This document shows positions 6,926-13,548 of a DNA stretch of 15,149 nucleotides, one piece after another. Origin of the DNA: CAVPRW01 sp046727435 [NCBI: bacterium] (GTDB lineage: Bacteria; Tectomicrobia; Entotheonellia; J063); contig JBKPCR010000066.1 in assembly GCA_046727435.1 (NCBI GenBank), forward strand, positions 1-15,149. The letters are read 5' to 3'. The position numbers and the translations under genes were made by a program. The stretch's first letter is position 1, and every line of letters starts with the position of its first letter. The notes below the pieces were generated by a model. That model worked only from the letters and a program-made list of their open reading frames with translations, made no database searches and was not told the origin of the DNA.

Positions 6926-7249
6926 ATGAGTGTTGGGCTACACAATATGTGGGTACGACCGAATGTGCACGTGATTGCCGACGCAGCAGCCGATCGCGCC
7001 AACCTGCTACGTCGTGCCACGATCAAGGTTGGCGGCCTTCTCTGCGGTCTGTGAGTGTTGAATGTGCGCCGGGCCCTGGCAGGGCATCCGGGTATCCGCG
7101 ATGTCACCATCACGGGGGAAGGCGACTTGGTAGAGGTCATCTATGCTCCTGCTGAAACCTCCCTTGCCATGCTGTGTCAACAGGTCATGGATACGGTGGT
7201 GCTCCCGGGAGTGCGCAGCTTTTTGGGTCGTTTCTCCCCGCCCCAGTGA
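6926..7249 (+). CDS. Candidate selenoprotein: HMA (heavy-metal-associated) domain with C-x-x-Sec
   Basis: A 108-codon frame from ATG 6926 (ribosome site AAGGAG 6911-6916) has an in-frame TGA at 7052-7054 (codon 43) and closes at TGA 7247-7249. Read through, residues 33-51 give IKVGGLLCGL-U-VLNVRRAL. This lines up position for position with the HMA consensus GMxCxxCVxxVxxAL, with the TGA at the second metal-binding Cys. The rest also fits HMA: HPGIRDVTI (54-62), LVEVIYAPAETS (67-78) and LCQQVMDTV. HMA proteins such as CopZ and MerP bind Cu, Hg or similar soft metals through CxxC. Sec in place of one Cys is known in several thiol families and would strengthen soft-metal or redox chemistry. A SECIS-like hairpin follows (7069-7091). 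The alternative is a Cys codon mutated to TGA, giving a pseudogene. No selA, selB, selC or selD is in the window. Confidence 0.68.
7069..7091 (+). promoter_or_regulatory. Bacterial SECIS-like stem-loop after the in-frame TGA
   Basis: CCGG (7069-7072) pairs with CCGG (7088-7091), and GCCC (7073-7076) with GGGC (7082-7085). The loop is TGGCA (7077-7081), with a two-base AT bulge on the 3' side. The apical loop begins 22 bases after the TGA. The published bSECIS model, as I recall it, asks for a loop 16-37 bases after UGA, a stem of at least four pairs and a G among the first two loop bases; all three hold. Stable hairpins are common in GC-rich DNA, so this supports but does not prove Sec insertion. 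Confidence 0.5.
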
Positions 7250-7275
7250 GCAGGCCGTCTCGCTCGTAGACCTAT

Positions 7276-7300
7276 TGTACATCTCACCATACCCTGTACA
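7276..7300. promoter_or_regulatory. Two TGTACA palindromes upstream of thiE
   Basis: TGTACA occurs at 7276-7281 and again at 7295-7300, each followed by an AC-rich TCTCACC or CCCTACC stretch. Two palindromes about two helix turns apart could be an operator. The gap 7250-7422 also holds TATAGT (7358-7363) as a possible -10, and a weak GGGA-CGG-TCCC hairpin (7364-7374) followed by five Ts. No TPP riboswitch pattern was seen. Confidence 0.2.
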
Positions 7301-7422
7301 CCCTACCCTTTCCTGTGCTTCGACCAAGATTATTTCCTTCTCACCATGATTGTGTTTATAGTAGGGACGGTCCCAGCCTTTTTCACTGATCCGCAGCCGC
7401 GATACATGTGGAGGAAGCATTC

Positions 7423-8052
7423 GTGAGTGTACACGCGAAGCTACGTGGATTGTACGTTATCACCGATACCAAGTTGATCCCCCGCCACCGCTTTGTCGAA
7501 GCCGTTGAGGCGGCCGTGCGTGGTGGCGCCACGATGGTGCAACTGCGGGAAAAGGAAACACCGCAGGAGGAGGTGATCCGGTTGGGGCGCGAGATCCTGG
7601 CCGTGACGCGGCGCTACGGGGCGCTATTGATTATCAACGACCATCCTTCGGTGGCAAAAGCGGTCGGCGCCGATGGGGCGCATGTCGGGCGCGAGGATCC
7701 ATCAGTGGAGGACACCCGTGCCCTTCTCGGTCCCGATGCCATCATCGGCGCCTCGTGCTATGGAGACGTCACTCGTGCCATGGCCGCCGAGCAAGCGGGC
7801 GCAGACTACGTGGCCTTTGGTACACCGTTTCCCTCCCCCACCAAGACTAAGCGCACCGATATCTCGTTGGGGATTTTTCGAGAGGTGAAGCAGCACGTTA
7901 AGGTGCCAGTATTTGCCATCGGCGGCATCACCGTTGACAATGCGCATCAGGTCATCGACGCCGGTGCCGATGGCATCGCGGTGGTCTCCGGTGTGTTCGC
8001 CGCCAGCGATGTCGAGGCCGCCGCGCACGCGCTGGCGCGACTCTTCGAATAA
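7423..8052 (+). CDS. thiE: Thiamine-phosphate synthase
   Basis: 209 aa from GTG 7423. The ribosome site GGAGGA (7410-7415) sits eight bases upstream; a GTG at 7408 in the same frame would put the site inside the gene. ThiE joins HMP-pyrophosphate and THZ-phosphate to make thiamine monophosphate. Marks of the TIM-barrel family are LRGLYVITD (near 7-15), GGATMVQLREK (diphosphate contact), LIINDHPSVAKAVGADGAHVGREDP, ADYVAFGTPFPSPTK (the GPxFxTxTK-type loop), VFAIGGIT and GIAVVSGVF (phosphate grip). The motif Pro after G is replaced by Thr-Pro (GTPFPSPTK), a common variant. RidA follows after 29 bases, probably in the same transcript. Family call is firm; a TenI-like role is the main alternative. 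Confidence 0.88.
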   Translation: MSVHAKLRGLYVITDTKLIPRHRFVEAVEAAVRGGATMVQLREKETPQEEVIRLGREILAVTRRYGALLIINDHPSVAKAVGADGAHVGREDPSVEDTRALLGPDAIIGASCYGDVTRAMAAEQAGADYVAFGTPFPSPTKTKRTDISLGIFREVKQHVKVPVFAIGGITVDNAHQVIDAGADGIAVVSGVFAASDVEAAAHALARLFE

Positions 8053-8081
8053 CCGATGATGGGCGGAGAGGAGTATCGCGC

Positions 8082-8474
8082 ATGGAGAAGATTCGCCGCA
8101 ACTATCCTGATATTGCCCCGGCAGGTCCCACGTATAACCGCGCCATTCGCAGCGGCAACTGGTTGTTCATCTCCGGCTGTACGGCCCGTGGCACACCCTC
8201 ACAAGGAAAGTCGCTGATGGAACAGCTGCGCGTCACCCTCGACCGCATCATGCGTATCGTCACCGCCGAGGGGGGTACACCCAGTGACATCGTGAAGATC
8301 ACTACCTACGTCACCAGTATTGCTGATTGGCGCGCCCAGGTTGATGAGCAGCAAACCCTATTTACAGAATATTTCAAGGGGGAGTTCCCGACCAATACGC
8401 TGGTCGAGATTCGCGCCCTGGCAGAACCTGGGCTGGATGTGGAGATCGAGGCCACAGTGTTGCTGGATTCATGA
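8082..8474 (+). CDS. RidA/YjgF/YER057c/UK114-family protein
   Basis: 130 aa, the standard length of this trimeric family. Archetypal RidA hydrolyses reactive enamine/imine intermediates released by PLP enzymes. Family features are the N-terminal YNRAIRSGNWLFISG (18-32), the repeated helix with VTLDRIMRIVTAEG (51-64), DIVKITTYVT (69-78), and the C-terminal EIRALAEPGLDVEIEA (109-124). Arg111 corresponds to the catalytic Arg that binds carboxylates in true RidA. GGAGAGGAG (8065-8073) precedes the ATG. It follows thiE closely, and a link to enamines made by PLP enzymes, such as the aminotransferase downstream at 10368, is conceivable but inferred. It may belong to a Rid subfamily other than RidA itself. 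Confidence 0.88.
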   Translation: MEKIRRNYPDIAPAGPTYNRAIRSGNWLFISGCTARGTPSQGKSLMEQLRVTLDRIMRIVTAEGGTPSDIVKITTYVTSIADWRAQVDEQQTLFTEYFKGEFPTNTLVEIRALAEPGLDVEIEATVLLDS

Positions 8475-8589
8475 GGGCGGAGGCAGCAACCTCGGGAGTA
8501 TTGCTGCGAACCTTGCTGTACCTCCATCTCCCTCCGGCAGCATAGACGCCAGGATAAGGGTGGAAACGATCGGTGACGCGTCCTGTACC

Positions 8590-8624
8590 CCCTCTCCATC
8601 CGGGAGAGGGCCGGGGTGAGGGAG
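8590..8624 (-). repeat. Dispersed GC-rich hairpin repeat, copy C (inverted)
   Basis: CCCTCTCC(8590-8597) pairs with GGAGAGGG(8603-8610) around loop ATCCG. CCGGGGTGAGGG follows directly. Read on the - strand this is the same flank-plus-hairpin as copy B, differing at only a few of about 33 positions. Its end supplies the AGGGAGAAGG used as ribosome site by the next frame, so the repeat has been co-opted or inserted right at a gene start. The rest of the gap 8475-8589 shows no gene. Confidence 0.7.
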
Positions 8625-8633
8625 AAGGATGCT

Positions 8634-8891
8634 ATGCGGCTTGAATTGCACTGGTCACAAGTCGAGACTTTAACCGTAGGAACCACCACACGTCTGGTTG
8701 GGAAAGCACTAAACGTTAATCTAGACGAACTCCAAGCCCAGCTAGAGGCCGATGCCCACTTGCAGCGCGTCCGCCTTGACCTGACGGCTCCGGGCGATTC
8801 GTGCCGCATTGGACGAGTGGTCGATGTTCTGGCGCCGCGGGCCAAAGGGCATGGCGGAGGGTTAGATGGGGGGCAGACGATGGGTTGTTGA
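8634..8891 (+). pseudogene. GrdE-like fragment (glycine/sarcosine/betaine reductase component B)
   Basis: 85 aa from ATG 8634 (AGGGAGAAGG 8619-8628). The opening MRLEL, then LNVNLDELQAQLEADAHLQRV, then LDLTAPGDSCRIGRVVDVLAPRAKGHG matches the N-terminus of GrdE (PF09338), whose pattern is MRLEL...ELxxxLxxDxRIxxVxxxLARPGESxRIxxVxDVxEPRxKxxG. Full GrdE-type proteins have about 430 residues and include a Cys that becomes a pyruvoyl group. Here the frame stops right after the first conserved block. I found no continuation in other frames, so most of the gene is gone. Component B partners the selenoprotein GrdB, which suits a Sec-using host. It could be a short stand-alone relative, but remnant is more likely. 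Confidence 0.6.
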
Positions 8892-8916
8892 CATGACTCG
8901 ACGCTTCTCGTATAAC
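8888..8916 (+). promoter_or_regulatory. Near-consensus sigma-70 promoter
   Basis: TTGACA (8888-8893), a spacer of exactly 17 bases, then TATAAC (8911-8916) make a near-perfect sigma-70 promoter (11 of 12 consensus bases). The -35 box shares bases with the TGA stop of the GrdE-like fragment. Transcription would start near 8923, about 50 bases before ATG 8973, so it points to the 208-aa gene. Confidence 0.7.
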
Positions 8917-8972
8917 TACCCCAACGGTACAGGCCATTGCGTTAAAGCACGATATATCCAAAACGTTTTCCG

Positions 8973-9599
8973 ATGTCCGAAGCACTGAATCGCGCCACAC
9001 GCTCAATTACGGAAGCCGACCTGCCGCGCATGGTCCTCGATGTGCGCCAGCTGCCCACGGAATTTCAAGACTTCCACTCTACACACAACGGCCTCCTAGA
9101 CAATACCACGATGGCGGAGCAGGGTTTTTCGGGCAGCAGTGCCGAGCACTTCGCTGCCATCGGACGCCTCACGGGTTATGTGCAGGAATTCTCCGCACCG
9201 ATTCCCAGAGGCGAGGCGATCGCTGTCGGATATGACCTGGCGGTGGCTACCGTGGCTCACCTATTCGAAGATACGGTGGGGGTGTCGCGCTGGATGCAAG
9301 AGATCTTTCTCGGGCAGTTCGAGGCCAACGTTGGCCAGGAAATCCACCCAGGCCAACAGCTGTTGATGGTGGAACGCCTGCCGTTCCGGGGCTTCTCGGA
9401 TGAAGTGGTGGGGCTACGGGTGCTGCAGAGCGGACCACAAGGACCAGTGTCATCGACGGTCGTCGACTTCCGGGTCGGACGCTTGCTTGGTGTAGTATAT
9501 ATCGCCACCTTCGGGAATTGCGAGCGACGGGCAGTCGTTGAGCGCCTTGGACATACGTTGGAACGGAAAATCGTGCGGGTGGTGCTGGGGGACCTGTAA
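8973..9599 (+). CDS. Hypothetical protein, 208 aa, soluble
   Basis: No family recognised with confidence. No signal peptide or membrane helix is seen. The protein reads as a mixed alpha/beta domain. The opening ITEADLPRMVLDVRQLPTEFQDF recalls a group of lipoprotein-like proteins with the phrase DLPxGF followed by a residue-rich Gly/Ser stretch; the lipobox and signal of that group are absent here, so the resemblance is tentative. Later parts include a hydrophobic segment VAHLFEDTVG and VSSTVVDFRVGRLLGVVYIATFG, a two-strand core. The start ATG 8973 has no strong ribosome site; it was chosen for its fit to the promoter at 8888-8916. ATG 9030 is a possible shorter start, but the upstream residues look well formed. 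Stand-alone gene, strongly promoted. Confidence 0.7.
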   Translation: MSEALNRATRSITEADLPRMVLDVRQLPTEFQDFHSTHNGLLDNTTMAEQGFSGSSAEHFAAIGRLTGYVQEFSAPIPRGEAIAVGYDLAVATVAHLFEDTVGVSRWMQEIFLGQFEANVGQEIHPGQQLLMVERLPFRGFSDEVVGLRVLQSGPQGPVSSTVVDFRVGRLLGVVYIATFGNCERRAVVERLGHTLERKIVRVVLGDL

Positions 9600-9738
9600 G
9601 GCGTGGAGCATCGCCGCTCGCTCCTCAAGCATCTCCACTCTTACCGCCATCCAATTGTTTCGGTGACAAACATCCTTAGGTGAATCAATGGCTGCACGAC
9701 GTGGTAGCTGGTTCGGGAGAGTGCAGAGGAGATGAATC

Positions 9739-10221
9739 ATGGCCAAGGATAAGGGCCAGGTGCGTCGAGTCTTGCAGATCTTAGGCCCTGAGGACCAGGA
9801 AACCCTCGCCATCTTGCACGATCCCCCCCGGATGGAAGAGTTGTTACGCCGACACGAGACCCTGGCCGAGGTGGAAGCGGCTGGGATTGTCGGTGGCATG
9901 GGAGGTCCGCTGGTAGGGACAGACCTCTCCCAGCCACCCTTACCAGGGCTGCGCGTTTTTCCTGCTGTGCTCGACGAGCTGGCAGGGCTGCCCGCCACGG
10001 TGCGAGACACCCTCCTGCAGGTGCATCTGCCAGCATTGCTGGCGGCACCCCAGGAGGGTCTGGCACTCACCCAGTTGTTTCAGGGTTTGTGGGTCACCAT
10101 TTGCACCATGGACGGGATCGACTACCGCATGGTCTATCAAATCGACGGACCAGAGGCGGGGATTACGATGCTGATGGTCGGCACCTGGGAGAGCTTGGAA
10201 CAGCGACTAGAAGAGGACTGA
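9739..10221 (+). CDS. Hypothetical protein with RelE/ParE-like C-terminal segment
   Basis: 160 aa, preceded by GAGGAGA (9727-9732). Not recognised as a whole. The N-terminal 50 residues are charged and helical (ILHDPPRMEELLRRHETLAEVEAAGIVGG). The C-terminal part (about 84-158) has the order of elements of RelE/ParE-fold proteins: LPATVRDTLLQVHLPALL helices, a P-x-x-G-L turn, FQGLWVTICTMDGIDYRMVY strands with the typical YR-x-x-Y, and TMLMVGTWESLEQRL ending as in toxins with ...G.HD..Y..L. This may be a fused or orphan toxin-like protein, or a different protein with similar strands. The gap 9600-9738 before it has no visible element. Function is unknown; the RelE link is weak inference. Confidence 0.75.
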   Translation: MAKDKGQVRRVLQILGPEDQETLAILHDPPRMEELLRRHETLAEVEAAGIVGGMGGPLVGTDLSQPPLPGLRVFPAVLDELAGLPATVRDTLLQVHLPALLAAPQEGLALTQLFQGLWVTICTMDGIDYRMVYQIDGPEAGITMLMVGTWESLEQRLEED

Positions 10222-10237
10222 GCCCCTCAACGAGGTG

Positions 10238-10281
10238 CCCACTCCCAATGGGAGAGGGGGGTAGACGAGGAGTGTGAGGAA
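10238..10281. repeat. Dispersed GC-rich hairpin repeat, copy D (partial)
   Basis: CCCACTCCC(10238-10246)-AAT-GGGAGAGGG(10250-10258) gives nine pairs with one A-A mismatch. The following GACGAGGAGTGTGAGG resembles the 3' flank of the first hairpin in copy A (GAGGAGTCGTGTGAGGG). It fills the gap between the RelE-like gene and the aminotransferase and may act as a bidirectional hairpin or terminator-like element. Confidence 0.6.
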
Positions 10282-10367
10282 AGGTCAGAATGCAGCAAAA
10301 CTGCGGGGCTCGTCGGAGGGGAGCGGGCCGCTGGCAGGAATTTGTACTTTCCCTGGAAGGAATCGCC

Positions 10368-11432
10368 ATGCCGTTACACATCCTGCGGACAAGCACTCCC
10401 AGACCTCGCGTGCCTGAAGCCCAGTTAGGGTTCGGTCAAGTGTTCACCGACCATATGCTGCTCATGGATTATACGACACAAACGGGCTGGCATCAGGCCC
10501 GGATCGAGCCCTATGGGCCGTTTTCGCTGGAGCCTTCGACGATCGTTTTCCACTATGGTCAAGCGATCTTTGACGGATTGAAAGCGTTTCGCACCCCGGC
10601 GGACGACGTGATGCTCTTTCGTCCCCAACGTCACCTTAGACGCCTGAATGCCTCGGCGGCGCGGTTGTGCATCCCACCTCTGGATGAAACCTTCACGTTG
10701 GCAGCCCTGCGGGAACTCGTCCAACTCGATGCCGATTGGGTGCCGCGCACACCGGGCTGCTCGCTCTATATGCGCCCGACGCTGATCGCAACCGACCCTG
10801 CCCTCGGCGTCCATCCGTCACAGACGTATCGCTTCTTCGTCATCATGTCGCCGGTAGGGGCATACTATCCCGAGGGCTTCAAGCCGGTCAAGACCCTGGT
10901 GGAAGACCGCTATGTGCGGGCGGTGAGCGGGGGATTAGGGGCCGCTAAAACGCCGGCCAACTATGCCGCCAGCTTACTGGCCGCTGAAGAGGCCCAAGCG
11001 CAGGGATTTTCACAGGTGCTCTGGCTGGATGGCATCGCCCAGCGCTACATCGAAGAGGTGGGCTCGATGAACATCTTCTTCGTGATCGACGAGGAGTTGG
11101 TCACCCCACCCCTAGAAGGGTCGATTCTCGACGGTGTGACGCGCGATAGTGTGATCACGCTGGCGCAACGTTGGGGGGTTCGCGTCGCTGAGCGCCGCAT
11201 CGGTATCGATGACATCCTGGCCGCACATGGCGCGGGCAATCTTACTGAAGTGTTCGGCACCGGCACGGCCGCCGTCATTTCCCCTGTTTGTGAGCTATTT
11301 TATAAGGGGCATACGATTGTCATCAACGACCGCAAGGTCGGGCCAATGACCCAGAAATTGTATGACGTCCTGACCGGGATTCAGCGAGGAATGATGCCGG
11401 ATTGCTTCGGATGGATGGTCTCTGTAAAGTAA
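10368..11432 (+). CDS. ilvE: Branched-chain amino acid aminotransferase (PLP fold type IV)
   Basis: 354 aa from ATG 10368, with GGAAGG (10355-10360) seven bases upstream; an ATG at 10290 is too far from a site. The enzyme transfers the amino group between Leu/Ile/Val and 2-oxoglutarate in the last step of synthesis or first of breakdown. Visible are FHYGQAIFDGLKAFR (61-75), FRPQRHLRRLNASAARLCIP (84-103), and SGGLGAAKTPANYAAS (187-202) with the PLP-binding Lys194. IEEVGSMNIFFV (228-239) carries the PLP-contacting Glu, and EVFGTGTAAVISP (294-306) binds phosphate. Length and motifs match class II branched-chain aminotransferases rather than short D-amino acid transaminases. ilvE is the most likely symbol; a relative for aromatic or other substrates cannot be excluded. 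Confidence 0.88.
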   Translation: MPLHILRTSTPRPRVPEAQLGFGQVFTDHMLLMDYTTQTGWHQARIEPYGPFSLEPSTIVFHYGQAIFDGLKAFRTPADDVMLFRPQRHLRRLNASAARLCIPPLDETFTLAALRELVQLDADWVPRTPGCSLYMRPTLIATDPALGVHPSQTYRFFVIMSPVGAYYPEGFKPVKTLVEDRYVRAVSGGLGAAKTPANYAASLLAAEEAQAQGFSQVLWLDGIAQRYIEEVGSMNIFFVIDEELVTPPLEGSILDGVTRDSVITLAQRWGVRVAERRIGIDDILAAHGAGNLTEVFGTGTAAVISPVCELFYKGHTIVINDRKVGPMTQKLYDVLTGIQRGMMPDCFGWMVSVK

Positions 11433-11607
11433 GGGAGACTTTCCCAGGTGTAGCCCCTTTTACCCTCATTTGGCTATCATTGTCCCAACGATTCCCACAA
11501 CAGTCTGCCTCTCCTCTATAGCATGGTAAAAAGTGGTTATCTGCATAGACCCACCATGCCCCCTTTCTGCTGCTTCACCCTGACACCTATGCCGTGTAAT
11601 TCTCCCT

Positions 11608-12137
<530 letters not shown>

Positions 12138-12138
12138 T

Positions 12139-12390
12139 ATGCTGTTCGAGGTGGAGGAGAATCTTCATCCCGATGTCGTCGCCTTGTTGCGACACCATGG
12201 CCACGATACTGGATCGGGACGCCAGCAGGGTTTGCGTGGTCAACTAGACAGGGTGTTCTTGCAGACCGAGCGTGGGGGCTTGGGGCTGAATGTCGCCATA
12301 GACCGGGCCACCACCGAATCGGTGCGCCCTAGGGAGGAGGCGACGCTAACCTCTGAGTCCCCTTTTCACCAGGGAAGGATACACCGATGA
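12139..12390 (+). pseudogene. DUF5615 (Mut7-C/PIN-like) toxin remnant
   Basis: The first 35 or so residues, MLFEVEENLHPDVVALLRHH with GHDTGS.RQQGLRGQLD, match the opening of DUF5615 toxins (usually MLFxVDENLHPDVxxxLRxxGHDAxTVxxQGLxG), including the E/D-x-N-L-x-x-D segment. After codon 36 the frame loses all resemblance: the usual ...LVTLDxDF... with its acidic residues is absent. It ends in an Arg/His-rich tail, overlapping the start of the next gene. The full family is about 110 aa. It was presumably cut by a deletion. Its DUF433 partner upstream remains intact. Confidence 0.65.
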
Positions 12391-12677
12391 TCATTAAGCT
12401 CACCCCTGACATTGAACAGGCCTTGGCCGAGGAAGCGCGCAAGCTGGAAACGACTCCAGAACAGCTCGCGCTGGACAGTTTACGGGAGCGCTTCATGGGC
12501 CGAGAGCCCCCCCCATCTCCAGCAAAGGAACCAGAAACGCTAGCACACTTTCTCCGGGGGCATATCGGCGTTTTGCACAGCAGTGAACACGTCCCTGGTG
12601 GAGCACGGATGTCAGAAGCCAGTGGGAAAAAGTTCACAGCAGGACTGATAGCACAGCGCCAGCAACCACGGCCATGA
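12387..12677 (+). CDS. VapB-like antitoxin of a PIN toxin
   Basis: 96 aa, with GGAAGG (12373-12378) upstream. The N-terminal MIIKLTPDIEQALAEEARKL, then ETTPEQLALDSLRERF, is a ribbon-helix-helix-type DNA-binding head. The tail LAHFLRGHIGVLHSSEHVPG, then GARMSEASGKKFTAGLIAQR, is the conserved toxin-wrapping segment of this antitoxin group. The TGA overlaps the ATG of the PIN frame (ATGA at 12674-12677), a standard type II toxin-antitoxin layout. The antitoxin appears complete although its toxin frame is interrupted. Confidence 0.85.
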   Translation: MIIKLTPDIEQALAEEARKLETTPEQLALDSLRERFMGREPPPSPAKEPETLAHFLRGHIGVLHSSEHVPGGARMSEASGKKFTAGLIAQRQQPRP

Positions 12678-13084
12678 CCCTCACGGATACTGGACCCTTA
12701 GTGGCTCTGTTGGATGCCGATGACCCGTATCATGCCGCCTGCGTCGCCGCGGCACAACGCTTGCTTTCCGGCCCGTTGCTGACAACCTGAGTGTGTTTCA
12801 CAGAAGCCATGTATCTGCTCGGCGCCGTAGGTGGGTATCGATATCAAGCAACACTCTGGCACCTCCGGTCAACAGGACGCCTTGTTCTGCACGACCTGAC
12901 CGCTGGAGAAGCCGACCGTATGGCAGTGCTGATGGAGAGGTACGAGGACACCCCGATGGACCTGGCAGATGCTTCCCTAGTGGTGGTGGCCGAAAGTCGC
13001 ACTCTGCGTCGCGTGTTTACAACCGACTCTGATTTCCATATCTACCGCCTTGCTGACGGATCGGCACTGGAAGTTGTCCCGTGA
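12674..13084 (+). pseudogene. PIN-domain (VapC-type) toxin interrupted by in-frame TGA
   Basis: The frame from ATG 12674 codes for 136 residues but has TGA at 12788-12790 (codon 39). Around it reads LLTT-stop-VCFTEAMYLL, where relatives usually have TTWPxxTEAMYLL, so a TGG Trp codon probably became TGA. The four acidic PIN residues that hold the catalytic metal are all present: Asp5, Glu44, Asp99 (MDLADASLV) and Asp118 (TTDSDF). PIN toxins are RNases. The frame is otherwise intact, so the mutation is recent, or a sequencing error. A GTG at 12791 could restart a headless fragment lacking Asp5, unlikely to work. Selenocysteine is unlikely here because the site is Trp in relatives and no SECIS-like stem follows. 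Confidence 0.7.
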
Positions 13085-13548
13085 TGGCACAAGTACAACA
13101 TCGCGGATTTTCCCTCACGCGGGCAGGCGGAACAAGCGGATGGGCGCTTCCATGATTCCCGCACCTCTGGTAGGCGCTTGATGCTTTGACTGGATGAACC
13201 CTCTCAGACCACGCTCTAGCGACTTGTCAAGCAGTCTTAAGCCTCAAAAGCCAAAATCATCCGCTAACTCATTGCTCAGGCGGAGCCCGAGGACTTTCCC
13301 CCGAGCTGGCACATGAGGGCAGCAGAACGCCGCGCCCAACAGATCAAGGAAAAGGGAATGGGTAACGTCCCAAACATGGCCACGACTGCCTCTGTTGGTT
13401 CAGTCGGTGAATCATCCCGACTGGGGTATACTGCTTCCTCCTCATGCGGGGTCCGTGTGCCTGAAACGGATGTCATGTCCGCGCGAGGAGGTGAGCCATG
13501 ACCTGACACCCGCTCCTCGCCTCCTGGCTCAAGACGTTGACACGACTG
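13085..13548. other. Gene-poor stretch with decayed ORF
   Basis: No intact gene is recognised. From 13268 a frame reads LIAQAEPEDFPPSWHMRAAE, then RRAQQIKEKGMGNVPNM. It follows a TAA (13265-13267), and the same frame continues upstream with AKIIR, so it looks like a protein broken by a stop. It ends at 13501. A hairpin CAGTCGG (13401-13407)/CCGACTG (13417-13423) is followed by TATACT (13427-13432). A textbook ribosome site GAGGAGGTGA (13485-13494) precedes ATG 13498, but the frame reads ATG ACC TGA and stops at once. TGACA-CGAC-TGTCA (13538-13551) is a small palindrome reaching the cupin stop. All fit gene decay. Confidence 0.5.

Noticed and set aside
7250-7422. TPP riboswitch upstream of thiE
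   Set aside because: The conserved CUGAGA and ACCUGAUC-type blocks of the THI element are not present.
8889-8891. The TGA after Cys at the end of the GrdE fragment as a second selenocysteine codon (Cys-Sec)
   Set aside because: Reading through adds only seven residues before TAA, the GrdE family has no Sec at that place, and the promoter -35 uses these bases.
12788-12790. Selenocysteine at codon 39 of the PIN toxin
   Set aside because: The expected residue is Trp, not Cys, and no suitable stem-loop follows.
13395-13470. tRNA-like arrangement (GGTTCAGTCGGTGAATC resembling a D arm)
   Set aside because: No anticodon arm, T arm or acceptor stem can be completed around it.
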